Shown: positions 32,589 to 39,358 of the stretch, piece by piece
Layout: every line of letters starts with the position of its first letter
Position numbering within the stretch: the stretch's first letter is position 1
Translations under genes and position numbers: made by a program
The notes under the pieces: model-generated
Databases searched by the model: none
What the model was told of the DNA's origin: nothing
The model's input: the letters and a program-made list of their open reading frames with translations, nothing else
From: a candidate division KSB1 bacterium
Lineage (GTDB): Bacteria; Zhuqueibacterota; Zhuqueibacteria; JANLFK01; Oleimicrobiaceae
Reading direction: 5' to 3'
NCBI GenBank assembly: GCA_034506335.1
Contig: JAPDPR010000037.1
Location: forward strand, 1 to 39,358
DNA: 39,358 nucleotides

Positions 32589-33815
32589 ATGGCAGAGGCA
32601 GAACTGACGCGGATCAATACCAACATTGCCGCGTTGAACATGCTGAACGCTCTGACGACCATCAACCGGAATTTGAGCGTTCACCAGCTTCGTCTTGCCA
32701 CAGGCAAGCGGATCAACCAGGCGGCCGACGACGCAGCCGGTTTCACCATCGCCAGCAAGCTGAAAGTGCGAGCGGAAGGCTTGGGCGTGGCCCTGAACAA
32801 CGTGGCCGACGCTAAGAACCTAGTCGCGGTGGTGGAAGGTAACCTGACCAAGATTCTGGACATCTTGGGCCAGATGAAGGCCAAAGTTACCCAGGCCGCC
32901 AACGACACGTTGGGGAGCGAAGAGCGCGCGGCCATCAACAAGGAGCTTGCCCAGCTAGCTGCGCAAATCGACGACGAGGTGGAGCAAGCCACGTGGAACG
33001 GGGTCCCTGTCCTCAGTGGCGATGACACCTCTTTTGTGTTCCAGGTCGGCCCTGCCACCTCAGACGTGCTCACCTTTGACATGAGTAGCTCCGAAGTTGG
33101 CTATACCGGCGGCTACACTGCTGCCAGCCTTGCAGTAGACCAGGGTGGCGGCGCGGTCACCATCGGCACCTCTTCGGCGTACTATGTGGCTCCTGGTGCT
33201 TACACGGTGACGGGCATTGCCTCCTCGGCTACGATCAACACGGGGAGCACTCAGCTGCTCGAGGGCTTCTATACCTTCGAGGTCAAGTCGGTCACGGGCG
33301 GCAAGGTGACCTATCGCGTGCTGGACGCCAATGGTTCGTTGCTGCAGATCTCCTCTACGAGCAACGGCACCGGTGCTCTGGCCACCTCGGCGCAGGCCAC
33401 CATAACTGGCGGGGCAACCGGCACCATTGACACCGGGCGCGGCTTCAAGTTCAAACTGGGCAGTCTGGCTACGGGCGATACCGGCTCCTTCGTGTTTAAA
33501 TTCGAAAAGGCCGGGAACAACGTGGACGACCACGACAATGCGGTGGCGTACATGAGCCAGATCGACGCGGCCATTACCAATGTGAACAAGGCCCTTAGTT
33601 ACATTGGTGCGCGCGTCAACCGCATGACTGTCCAGGAAGAGAACCTGATGGTCGCGAAGGTGAACACCGAGGCGGCCCACAACCGCATCATGCATGCAGA
33701 CCTGGCGCTGGAGCAGTTGGAGGCCTCCAAGCTGCTGATCTTGCAGCAGACGGCCACGGCGATGCTGGCGCAGGCCAACGTGGGACCGCAGGCGGTCTTG
33801 GCACTCTTCAGGTAG
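32589..33815 (+). CDS. fliC: Flagellin FliC
   Basis: FliC polymerises into the flagellar filament. The 408-residue product has the conserved D0/D1 N-terminus (LTRINTNIAALNMLNAL, LATGKRINQAADDAAGFTIASKLKVRAEGLGVA) and C-terminus (ALSYIGARVNRMTVQEENL, EAAHNRIMHADLALEQLEASKLLILQQTATAMLAQANVGPQ). The middle (about residues 150-310) is a Gly/Ser/Thr/Val-rich variable domain, the usual surface-exposed part and a likely glycosylation target. The start MAEAELTRINTN is slightly extended relative to the usual M-x-L/I-x-INTN. ATG 32589 follows AAGGAGG at 32577-32583. Transcribed from the sigma-28 promoter at 32410. Confidence 0.97.
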   Translation: MAEAELTRINTNIAALNMLNALTTINRNLSVHQLRLATGKRINQAADDAAGFTIASKLKVRAEGLGVALNNVADAKNLVAVVEGNLTKILDILGQMKAKVTQAANDTLGSEERAAINKELAQLAAQIDDEVEQATWNGVPVLSGDDTSFVFQVGPATSDVLTFDMSSSEVGYTGGYTAASLAVDQGGGAVTIGTSSAYYVAPGAYTVTGIASSATINTGSTQLLEGFYTFEVKSVTGGKVTYRVLDANGSLLQISSTSNGTGALATSAQATITGGATGTIDTGRGFKFKLGSLATGDTGSFVFKFEKAGNNVDDHDNAVAYMSQIDAAITNVNKALSYIGARVNRMTVQEENLMVAKVNTEAAHNRIMHADLALEQLEASKLLILQQTATAMLAQANVGPQAVLALFR

Positions 33816-33830
33816 CGTTCTTAGACAGCA

Positions 33831-33865
33831 GGAGTGGGGTAGCCAATTCCGGGCTACCCCACTCC
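33831..33865 (+). terminator. Terminator hairpin after fliC
   Basis: GGAGTGGGGTAGCC (33831-33844) pairs perfectly with GGCTACCCCACTCC (33852-33865) across a 7-base loop, a 14-bp stem starting 15 bases after the fliC stop. It is followed by CTTATCCTTG rather than a strong T-tract. It would end or attenuate the abundant flagellin transcript and may stabilise its 3' end. Confidence 0.8.
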
Positions 33866-33916
33866 CTTATCCTTGCCCAGTGCCTTTGATGACTGACAAA
33901 AACCCTATCTAATCCT

Positions 33917-34255
33917 ATGAACCAGAGACGTAACCCTCTCCTCAGCTACAGGGAGCAAGAAATTCTGGCCGCGCCACCTGAAAAGCTGGTGCTTCACCTT
34001 TATGATTTTATTCTCCGCTGTTGCGCGTGCCAGGACAGTGGCGGGGCAGCACGGGCATTGTCTGTGCTTATCGATGGCCTTAACTTTGATTACCCGGAGA
34101 TCGCCGAAGGGCTTTTTAGACTCTACGACTACTGCCTGCGCCAAGTGAAGGCGCGACGCTTCGAGGAAACCAGGACGATTATCACCGAATTGCGCGCGGC
34201 ATGGGAGAAAGCGACTGTCAGACCGGCACTGTCGCCTGAAGGAGCGATGGCATGA
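33917..34255 (+). CDS. fliS: Flagellin export chaperone FliS
   Basis: FliS binds the C-terminus of flagellin and prevents early polymerisation. The 112-residue helical protein carries the family pattern LLSYREQEILAAPPEKLVLHLYDFILRCCACQ and ends in acidic/basic helices with AAWEKATV. It is a little shorter than typical FliS (about 125-135). No Shine-Dalgarno is visible before ATG 33917, unlike its neighbours. Its stop overlaps the fliD start (ATGA at 34252), so translation is coupled to fliD. Its place between fliC and fliD is standard. Confidence 0.88.
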   Translation: MNQRRNPLLSYREQEILAAPPEKLVLHLYDFILRCCACQDSGGAARALSVLIDGLNFDYPEIAEGLFRLYDYCLRQVKARRFEETRTIITELRAAWEKATVRPALSPEGAMA

Positions 34256-36012
34256 TTTCATTGGACGCGCTGTTCAACCAAGGCTCGGCGATCGACTCCC
34301 TCATCCAGAAGTACATGGCCATTGAACGCCGACCAGTCACAGAACTGGAAAACCGTAGGTCGACCGTCAACGTTCGCGTGGCCATGTACCAGGACTTGAA
34401 AAACTACCTTCAAAGCCTCAAGGACCTTGTTGACGAGCTCGCGGACAGCAATACCAACTCCATCTTTAACGTAGTCAGGGTGGTGAGCAGTGACGCCGAC
34501 CTCGTGAGTGCCACAGCCTCATCTGGCGCCGCCACGGGAACTTACCAGCTCCGCGTCCGTCAGCTGGCTACCGCGACCACCGTAAAAAGTACCGCCGCCC
34601 TGAACACTGCCCCGTCTGTGGTTAGTAGCGGACAGGTTGTACCTGGGGCGGGGAAAATCAATGTCAACAAGCACTGGAGCGAGGCAGGGTTTGCCCATAC
34701 CCCTGATGGCACCGTCACGATCAATGGCAAGGTTTTTGACCTTGCAGAGTATGCCACGGTCGCGGATTTCATGGAGGCGGTGAACACAGACGCGGAGGCG
34801 TCTGCCACTATTTACTACGACACCACTCGCGATCGCTTCGTCATCGAGAGCAACGAGGTAACCAGCGACCTCGTTCTGAGTGAATCGCCCGAATCCTATG
34901 GCTTTCTCTCAGAGGTGAAGATCGCGCCGGGCACCTACTCCACTAACATGACCGGTGTGCAGTCAGATACGTATCTGTACCGCGCCAATTTTGACACGCC
35001 TGTGGGCCGGGAGGAGTCGGGGAGGTTCAAGATCAACGGCGTTACTATCTCCTGGAATGCTTCCACTGATACGCTAAACAGCATCATTTCGCGTATCAAT
35101 CGCTCGGCGGCCGGCGTGACCGCCTACTACGATGACACTATCGACAGGCTGGTGCTCACGGCAAGGGAGACGGGAAGCGAGGAGATAGTCCTGGAAGACG
35201 TGGAAGGGACCTTTCTCAGCCAGACGCTAAAACTGGAGGGAGCAACGCAAGTCATCGGTCAAGATGCCCGCTTTACCATCAACAGTACCTCGGCCGATGA
35301 CGAGATCACCAAGACTTCGAATACATTCACCATCAACGGCATCACATACACGCTGAGGGGTGTAACAGTCGCCAACGACGACTATGCCGATCCGGCCACC
35401 ACTGCGGTGACCATCGCTGCCAGCAAAGACGCGAGCGCACTGGAGGCCAAAATCAGGGCCTTCCTCGCGAGCCTGAACACGGTGACCTCGTACATAAAGG
35501 CCAAGTCCGCGGTAGATTCATCCGGCTACACACGGGGTGCTATGGCCGGTGAGACTGTCTTCACTGGGCTCCGGATGCAGCTTCTGAGCGCATTGGTCGA
35601 ACGGGTCTCAGGGTTGGAGAGTGGCAAGCCTGTGACTCTCGCAGAGATCGGGATTACGGTGAATAGCGCCCTCCAGGCTTCCCTCAGCGAGCCAAGCAAG
35701 CTTCGTTTTTGGTTGGAGGAAGACCCTTCGGCGGTGGAGGCCTTGTTCAACTCGACCAATGGCGTGGCCGCAAGAATGGCCGCCTTACTGGAAGCATTCA
35801 CCGACTCGAACGGAATTGTAAACAGGCAGCAAAACTCTCTCCGGGACGAGATAAAGCGAATTGACGCACGCATTGCACGGCTGAACGAGCAACTTGAGCG
35901 CCGGGAAGAGTACTATCGCAAGCAACTGGCTTCGATGCAAGAAGCATTATATGCCTTGGTCCAGCAGCAGAACTCTCTCTCGAGTTTCCTGAGCGGTTTC
36001 TACTCAAGATAG
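34252..36012 (+). CDS. fliD: Filament cap protein FliD (HAP2)
   Basis: FliD forms the pentameric or hexameric filament cap that folds incoming flagellin. The 586-residue product has the N-terminal pattern SAIDSLIQKYMAIERRPVTELENRRSTVNVRVAMYQDLKNYLQSLKDLVDEL and TYQLRVRQLATATT. Middle beta domains include two flagellin-IN-like segments (NGVTISWNASTDTLNSIISRIN near residue 263; YTLRGVTV near 365). The coiled-coil C-terminus is QQNSLRDEIKRIDARIARLNEQLERREEYYRKQLASMQEAL, then QQNSLSSFLSGFYSR. It is longer than Salmonella FliD (467) because of the surface insertions. GAAGGAG precedes the start. Confidence 0.95.
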   Translation: MISLDALFNQGSAIDSLIQKYMAIERRPVTELENRRSTVNVRVAMYQDLKNYLQSLKDLVDELADSNTNSIFNVVRVVSSDADLVSATASSGAATGTYQLRVRQLATATTVKSTAALNTAPSVVSSGQVVPGAGKINVNKHWSEAGFAHTPDGTVTINGKVFDLAEYATVADFMEAVNTDAEASATIYYDTTRDRFVIESNEVTSDLVLSESPESYGFLSEVKIAPGTYSTNMTGVQSDTYLYRANFDTPVGREESGRFKINGVTISWNASTDTLNSIISRINRSAAGVTAYYDDTIDRLVLTARETGSEEIVLEDVEGTFLSQTLKLEGATQVIGQDARFTINSTSADDEITKTSNTFTINGITYTLRGVTVANDDYADPATTAVTIAASKDASALEAKIRAFLASLNTVTSYIKAKSAVDSSGYTRGAMAGETVFTGLRMQLLSALVERVSGLESGKPVTLAEIGITVNSALQASLSEPSKLRFWLEEDPSAVEALFNSTNGVAARMAALLEAFTDSNGIVNRQQNSLRDEIKRIDARIARLNEQLERREEYYRKQLASMQEALYALVQQQNSLSSFLSGFYSR

Positions 36013-36069
36013 TCGTGCAGGTCCACCAGTTTGTGTAGGGGAAGGCAAGAAAGGGTACAGAGGGTCTGC

Positions 36070-36438
36070 ATGGAAATTCAAGAGGCAGAGGCGTTGCACG
36101 GGAGCCACGCACTAGTGCAGAGTGTGGGGCGGAGGGACCCCTCCACAGGCGCTGAAACGCATCCGCCTTCAAAGACGGAGGGTGCGCAGGCTATGGGGGT
36201 TAACCAGGAGATGGCCGCGGAGGTGGCCGCGCAGGTTGCTCACGCCCTCAATGAGTTCGTCAGCGCCGTCAACGTAGGGATAGCTTTCCTGGTTGACCAG
36301 GCCACCGGCAGGACAGTCATCAAGGTGATTGACCGGGAGACTAACGAAATAATTCGCCAGGTTCCTCCGGAGGAGATGCTTCGCCTCGTGGCGCGCATGA
36401 ATCACGTCCTCGGCGTGCTGCTCAATCATCAGGCATGA
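36070..36438 (+). CDS. flaG: FlaG family protein
   Basis: FlaG is a small protein found after fliD or flagellin genes and linked to filament length in some bacteria. The 122-residue product has a variable polar first half and the conserved FlaG half (about residues 55-118): NEFVSAVNVGIAFLVDQATGRTVIKVIDRETNEIIRQVPPEEMLRLVARM. ATG 36070 has GAGG at 36060-36063; an earlier in-frame start at 36031 is disfavoured. Its stop overlaps the next gene (ATGA at 36435). Confidence 0.92.
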   Translation: MEIQEAEALHGSHALVQSVGRRDPSTGAETHPPSKTEGAQAMGVNQEMAAEVAAQVAHALNEFVSAVNVGIAFLVDQATGRTVIKVIDRETNEIIRQVPPEEMLRLVARMNHVLGVLLNHQA

Positions 36439-36872
36439 AAGCCCGTGGTGCGGTGACCCCAAACGCAGCAGAGATGGAACTCGAAAGACTGCTGGCAGTG
36501 AGCTTGCGCGCGCTGGAACAGGTGGCAGATTGTGATGCGCGGCTCGAGGAGTGCATACAAAACAGGCAGGGCTCGGCGCTGCAGGGATTGCTTGCGGAGC
36601 GCCAGCGCGTGGTAGCCCACCTTCTTCGCCTGGGGGAAAAGCTGCGGGGTATGGACAAGGCCGCCACAATTAGCACCCGGCGCGTGCACTACCTCCGGCA
36701 CAAGGTGCAGCAGGCGGCACAAGTAGCCGTGTGCCGAAATCGAGCCTACGTGGCCAGATTGCGGGAGGAGATATCCCTTTTCCAAAGAGAGCTGAACTCT
36801 CTTCAGAATGATGGGACATTGCTCAAGCGGTACTTTGGTCCGACGCAGAGCCAGGCTGAATTCAACGGCTAA
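36435..36872 (+). CDS. FlgN/FliT-like coiled-coil protein, probable flagellar chaperone
   Basis: A 145-residue, Leu/Arg/Glu-rich helical protein with no signal peptide. Heptad-like stretches occur at about residues 12-75 (LERLLAVSLRALEQVADCDARLEE, LLAERQRVVAHLLRLGEKLRG) and 85-125 (VARLREEISLFQRELNSLQND). It ends near KRYFGP, a tail often seen in FlgN/FliT-type chaperones. Coupling to flaG through ATGA and its position after fliD suggest a FliD chaperone like FliT. The family is too divergent to confirm by eye; it could be an unrelated flagellar coiled-coil protein. Confidence 0.5.
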   Translation: MKARGAVTPNAAEMELERLLAVSLRALEQVADCDARLEECIQNRQGSALQGLLAERQRVVAHLLRLGEKLRGMDKAATISTRRVHYLRHKVQQAAQVAVCRNRAYVARLREEISLFQRELNSLQNDGTLLKRYFGPTQSQAEFNG

Positions 36873-36890
36873 AACCGGAAGGACTATCGC

Positions 36891-37277
36891 ATGACCGTAG
36901 GGGAAGTCAACAACACACCGGACGCAGGGCGCCCAAAGACACGCCAATTAGAGACCGATAAGCAAAGGCCGGGCCCCAGGTCCTTGGACGCTGACAGAAG
37001 CATCGAAAAGCCGGACCGGCTGGAAATCTCCGGTGAGGCGCGTACGCTCTCGGTAGGCGATAACCAAAAGGTGCGATCTGCCGAGCACCCGGAGGTTGAG
37101 GCCTCCAACGTTGGATTCTGGGCACGTCTTCTCGGTGAACTGGAAGGCGATAATGAACCGGCCGAGGACCGCCTGGAAGTAATACGACAGAGACTCCGGG
37201 AAGCCCATTACGAGCGTCCCGAGGTCTTGCAGGAGACAGCTCGCCGGCTTATCGAGGCGATATTTGGACGGCGATAA
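36891..37277 (+). CDS. flgM: FlgM-like protein, candidate anti-sigma-28 factor
   Basis: A 128-residue hydrophilic protein with a disordered, charged N-terminus containing KPDRLEISGEAR, a segment resembling FlgM-type proteins (usually D-x-x-x-x-S-x-x-A). The C-terminus EDRLEVIRQRLREAHYERPEVLQETARRLIEAIFG resembles the helical sigma-binding end of FlgM. FlgM inhibits FliA until it is exported after hook completion. It is longer than Salmonella FlgM (97) and lies in the filament group rather than beside flgA/flgN. GGAAGGA precedes ATG 36891. The assignment is plausible but not certain; the gene symbol is provisional. Confidence 0.55.
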   Translation: MTVGEVNNTPDAGRPKTRQLETDKQRPGPRSLDADRSIEKPDRLEISGEARTLSVGDNQKVRSAEHPEVEASNVGFWARLLGELEGDNEPAEDRLEVIRQRLREAHYERPEVLQETARRLIEAIFGRR

Positions 37278-37291
37278 AGGCCACAAGTTGT

Positions 37292-37311
37292 GCGCTTTTG
37301 TTGAGAAGCGC
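37292..37311 (+). terminator. Weak hairpin between flgM-like gene and cheR-like gene
   Basis: GCGCTT (37292-37297) and AAGCGC (37306-37311) can form a 6-bp stem with an 8-base loop in the 89-base gap. No T-tract follows. It may mark the end of the filament operon, but the stem is short. Confidence 0.3.
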
Positions 37312-37366
37312 CCGGAAGTCCTTTTAGCCCAAGGTCATATCCCCAAGTGAGGTACTAGGAAGGCCC

Positions 37367-38194
37367 ATGGACGAAGTGCTGGCAGTGCGCGACCACCTCT
37401 ACGAGCGGTCTGGGATCTACCTCCCAGATGGGCGGCGTTACCTGTTTGAGAGCCAATTCCTCTCGCGCATGGAGTCGACTAGGCTCTCCAGCCTTGCCGA
37501 GTACCTACTCTACCTCAAGAAACAGCCTCATGCCGGGGAGCTGAGCAATCTGCTGAATGAGCTCAATCTGGGTGCATTGAGCTTTTTTGCCGACCCTGTC
37601 CGTTTCAAAGCTTTGAGCGCAGTGTTTATCCCCGAGATCGTGCGGCGGAGCGAGGGCGCGACCAAGGAGCTTATCATCTGGCTGGCCGGGTGTGGTACTG
37701 GCGAAGAGGCGTACGCGGCGGCTATGGTTTTGCACCAATTGCAGAGCACGTTGTTGAAAGGGTGGCGCTGCCTGGTATGGGGCACAGATCGAAGCAATGC
37801 CGCAGTGGCGAAGGCAAAAGAGGGACTGTACGAGCAATTCAATGTACAGGGACTCCCGCAAGAACTCAAGGAACAGTATTTGGCCCGAGCACAGCAGGGG
37901 CTGATGGTGGCGCCAGAACTAAGGTCGCTCACGCGTTTTGATCAGTTCGACTTGGCGCAACTGCCCAGTGCGGGGCCCAGAAACAAGATCAGCATCATCT
38001 TCTGCTGCGGCGAGCTTGCGCACTTTGACCCGCAATCGCGGGCCCCGCTCGTTTCCCTGCTGTACGAGGCTCTGCAAGAGGGCGGGTACCTGGTGCTGGC
38101 TAACCTGGAATCCCTCCAAGGGCTTCGCAATGGGTTTCGCCTAGTCCACTACCCCGGAGGGTTTGCGTATCGGAAACAATTGAAGGGCGGATAG
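37367..38194 (+). CDS. CheR-like methyltransferase with altered active-site motifs
   Basis: The 275-residue product has the CheR layout: an N-terminal helical subdomain (about residues 5-70) and a SAM-binding Rossmann domain with IIWLAGCGTGEEAYAAAMVL (SAM motif about 107-114) and WGTDRSNAAVAKAKEGLY (Asp131). CheR methylates chemoreceptor glutamates. Here the usual FFRD motif reads FFADP (73-77), and the usual FCRNVxIYFD reads FCCGELAHFD (212-221), so signature Arg, Asn and Tyr residues are replaced. SAM binding may survive, but normal receptor methylation is doubtful. ATG 37367 follows AGGAAGG at 37357-37363. It lies 28 bases before the HDOD gene. Confidence 0.8.
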   Translation: MDEVLAVRDHLYERSGIYLPDGRRYLFESQFLSRMESTRLSSLAEYLLYLKKQPHAGELSNLLNELNLGALSFFADPVRFKALSAVFIPEIVRRSEGATKELIIWLAGCGTGEEAYAAAMVLHQLQSTLLKGWRCLVWGTDRSNAAVAKAKEGLYEQFNVQGLPQELKEQYLARAQQGLMVAPELRSLTRFDQFDLAQLPSAGPRNKISIIFCCGELAHFDPQSRAPLVSLLYEALQEGGYLVLANLESLQGLRNGFRLVHYPGGFAYRKQLKGG

Positions 38195-38222
38195 AGCAGC
38201 GAGTGTCAAGTGAGGGTGTGGA

Positions 38223-39155
38223 ATGAGGGAGGAGAGTAGAGAGGAGAAGCTGCGCCGTTACCTTGCCAAGGTCGAGTACGTCCCCACTATTCCCACCATC
38301 GTCAATCAGGTGCTGACGGAGCTGGAGAATCCCGATGCGAACCTGAACGAAGTGGTAGAAGTGCTCATGGCCGATCAGGTGCTGACGTTGCGCATGATTC
38401 GGCTGGTCAACTCTGCCTTCTGGGGCCTAAAGCACCAGGTGCAGTCACTCAAAGAGGCAATCGTCTTCATGGGGCTGCGGGAGGTGCGCAACGTGGTGTT
38501 GAGCACCTGGTTGGTGAACGCCTTCGTCTCCAAGGTAGCTCGCTTCCGCATTGAAGCGTTTTGGGAGCACTCATTCGGCTGCGGTTTGGTGTGTCAGCTC
38601 CTTGCCAAGGCCGTTGGCTACGGGCAAGTAGACCGTGCCTACTTAGGCGGATTGCTGCATGACGTGGGCGAAGTGGTCCTTTGCCAAAACTTCCCGGAAG
38701 AGTTTGCGCAGGTGGTCTCCTTAGTAAACACGCAGGGGTATACCTACCACGCCGCAGAGGAAGAGGTCATGGGCATTAACCACACCGATTTCGGACAATG
38801 GCTGGTGGAGCATTGGCGCCTGGAACAGGGGTTAGCCGAAGCAGCGAGCGCCCACCACGACCTCTCCCGGGCCAAAGAAGACCCGGACCTGGCAGCTTTG
38901 GTGCACATAGCAGACCTGTTTTGCCGCCTGAAAGGACTGGGCTACGGGCACTATGAGTGCCTTGAAGTCTACTTCTTGGAAGACCCCGCATGGCGGCTTC
39001 TGACGAGCCGGCACGCAAGACTTGCTGAACTGGATCTGGAGAAATTCTCCTTCGATCTTGAAGACCGTGTTGAGGAAGTCAAAGCGGCGGTAGGTACTAT
39101 CTACAACAACCAGCCCAAGAGGACTCCTCTCACCGTGGAGTCGATGCGCTATTAG
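38223..39155 (+). CDS. HDOD-domain signalling protein
   Basis: The 310-residue protein contains an HDOD domain (about residues 15-215): VPTIPTIVNQVLTELENPDANLNEVVEVLMADQVLTLRMIRLVNSAFWG, ETLKEAIVFMGL-type sequence, and YLGGLLHDVGEVVLCQNFPEEF, then INHTDFGQWLVEHWRLEQGLAEAASAHH. HDOD is a non-catalytic relative of HD phosphohydrolases found in signalling and motility proteins. The LLHDVGE segment keeps His-Asp, but the full metal set is not evident. No receiver, GGDEF or EAL domain is attached. ATG 38223 follows GAGGGTG near 38212. Its role beside the CheR-like gene is unknown; a motility signalling partner is likely. Confidence 0.85.
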   Translation: MREESREEKLRRYLAKVEYVPTIPTIVNQVLTELENPDANLNEVVEVLMADQVLTLRMIRLVNSAFWGLKHQVQSLKEAIVFMGLREVRNVVLSTWLVNAFVSKVARFRIEAFWEHSFGCGLVCQLLAKAVGYGQVDRAYLGGLLHDVGEVVLCQNFPEEFAQVVSLVNTQGYTYHAAEEEVMGINHTDFGQWLVEHWRLEQGLAEAASAHHDLSRAKEDPDLAALVHIADLFCRLKGLGYGHYECLEVYFLEDPAWRLLTSRHARLAELDLEKFSFDLEDRVEEVKAAVGTIYNNQPKRTPLTVESMRY

Positions 39156-39358
39156 GTTGGGGTGGCGCTGCTCAAACGGGTTGGCACTCCTGTGTCATTC
39201 TTTTGGACACCCAAGGGCCTGAACAGCGACAAAAGCACCTTCCCACCTTTTCTCCGCTAATTTTCCTCTTGACTTTGTGAGATTTGTGGTTATATTTGAG
39301 CCCAGCAGGGTCCACTAATGGGCCTGCGTTGAGGAGGCGGTTCCATACCTAGGGGTAT
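39156..39358. other. Downstream non-coding region to window edge
   Basis: No gene is seen after the HDOD stop. The region holds a sigma-70-type promoter candidate (39269-39296) and becomes AT-richer than the cluster. A weak GTGTC/GACAC inverted repeat near 39192-39214 is too short to call a terminator. Confidence 0.5.
39269..39296 (+). promoter_or_regulatory. Candidate sigma-70 promoter at the right edge
   Basis: TTGACT (39269-39274), a 16-base spacer and TATATT (39291-39296) resemble TTGACA-N17-TATAAT. The surrounding sequence is AT-rich relative to the cluster. It would transcribe a gene beyond the window, marking the end of the flagellar block. Confidence 0.55.

Noticed and set aside
39192..39214. 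GTGTC/GACAC inverted repeat after the HDOD gene as terminator
   Set aside because: The stem is only about five base pairs with an AT-rich loop and no following T-tract.
1..39358. CRISPR arrays, tRNA or rRNA genes, insertion sequences
   Set aside because: No regularly spaced repeats, no RNA gene signatures and no transposase-like frame were seen; the window is continuous flagellar coding sequence.

Overview
The window is one uninterrupted, entirely plus-strand flagellar gene cluster of about 39 kb with moderately GC-rich coding sequence. It encodes the outer-membrane and periplasmic ring proteins FlgH, FlgI and FlgA, so the host is a diderm (Gram-negative) swimming bacterium. The FliW/CsrA pair, a FliY-like long FliN, FlhF/FlhG, a sigma-28 and an SLT-type FlgJ in one giant cluster do not look like the enterobacterial arrangement. 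They suggest a deep-branching lineage, possibly an uncultured FCB-like or related phylum, but no taxonomic marker gene lies in the window, so this is inference only. Strong Shine-Dalgarno sequences precede most genes.

Layout: (1) 1-6231, hook: fliK (cut by the left edge), flgD, a small flagellar operon protein, flgE. (2) 6320-10407, motor and switch: motA, motB, fliL, fliM, fliY/fliN. (3) 10404-15983, export gate: fliO, fliP, fliQ, fliR, flhB, flhA. (4) 15946-18983, placement and transcription: flhF, flhG, a small membrane protein, fliA. (5) 18991-24682, rod, rings and chaperone: a small unknown gene, flgF, flgG, flgA, flgH, flgI, flgJ with a lytic transglycosylase domain, flgN. (6) 24697-27208, hook-filament junction: flgK, flgL. 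(7) 27237-32353, post-transcriptional control and probable glycosylation: fliW, csrA, a TPR protein, two paralogous glycosyltransferase-TPR proteins. (8) 32360-37277, filament: a sigma-28 promoter and GGA-rich leader, fliC, a strong terminator hairpin, fliS, fliD, flaG, a coiled-coil FliT-like protein, a FlgM-like protein. (9) 37367-39155, signalling: a degenerate CheR-like methyltransferase and an HDOD protein, followed by a sigma-70-type promoter pointing out of the window.

How the parts fit: early genes build the basal body, export gate and hook. FliA (sigma-28), probably held by the FlgM-like protein, would then activate fliC from a near-consensus promoter at 32410-32436. CsrA, antagonised by FliW, probably controls fliC translation through GGA motifs in the leader. 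FlgN, FliS and the FliT-like protein would escort filament proteins, and the two glycosyltransferase-TPR proteins directly upstream of fliC are good candidates for modifying flagellin. The most unusual points are a FliM without the N-terminal CheY-docking motif, a FliY-like protein with an altered CheC-type motif, an FlhB with NPVH in place of NPTH at the self-cleavage site, a CheR-like protein whose signature active-site residues are replaced, a split duplicate of the fliC promoter block upstream of flgI, and a short upstream ORF in the fliC leader.
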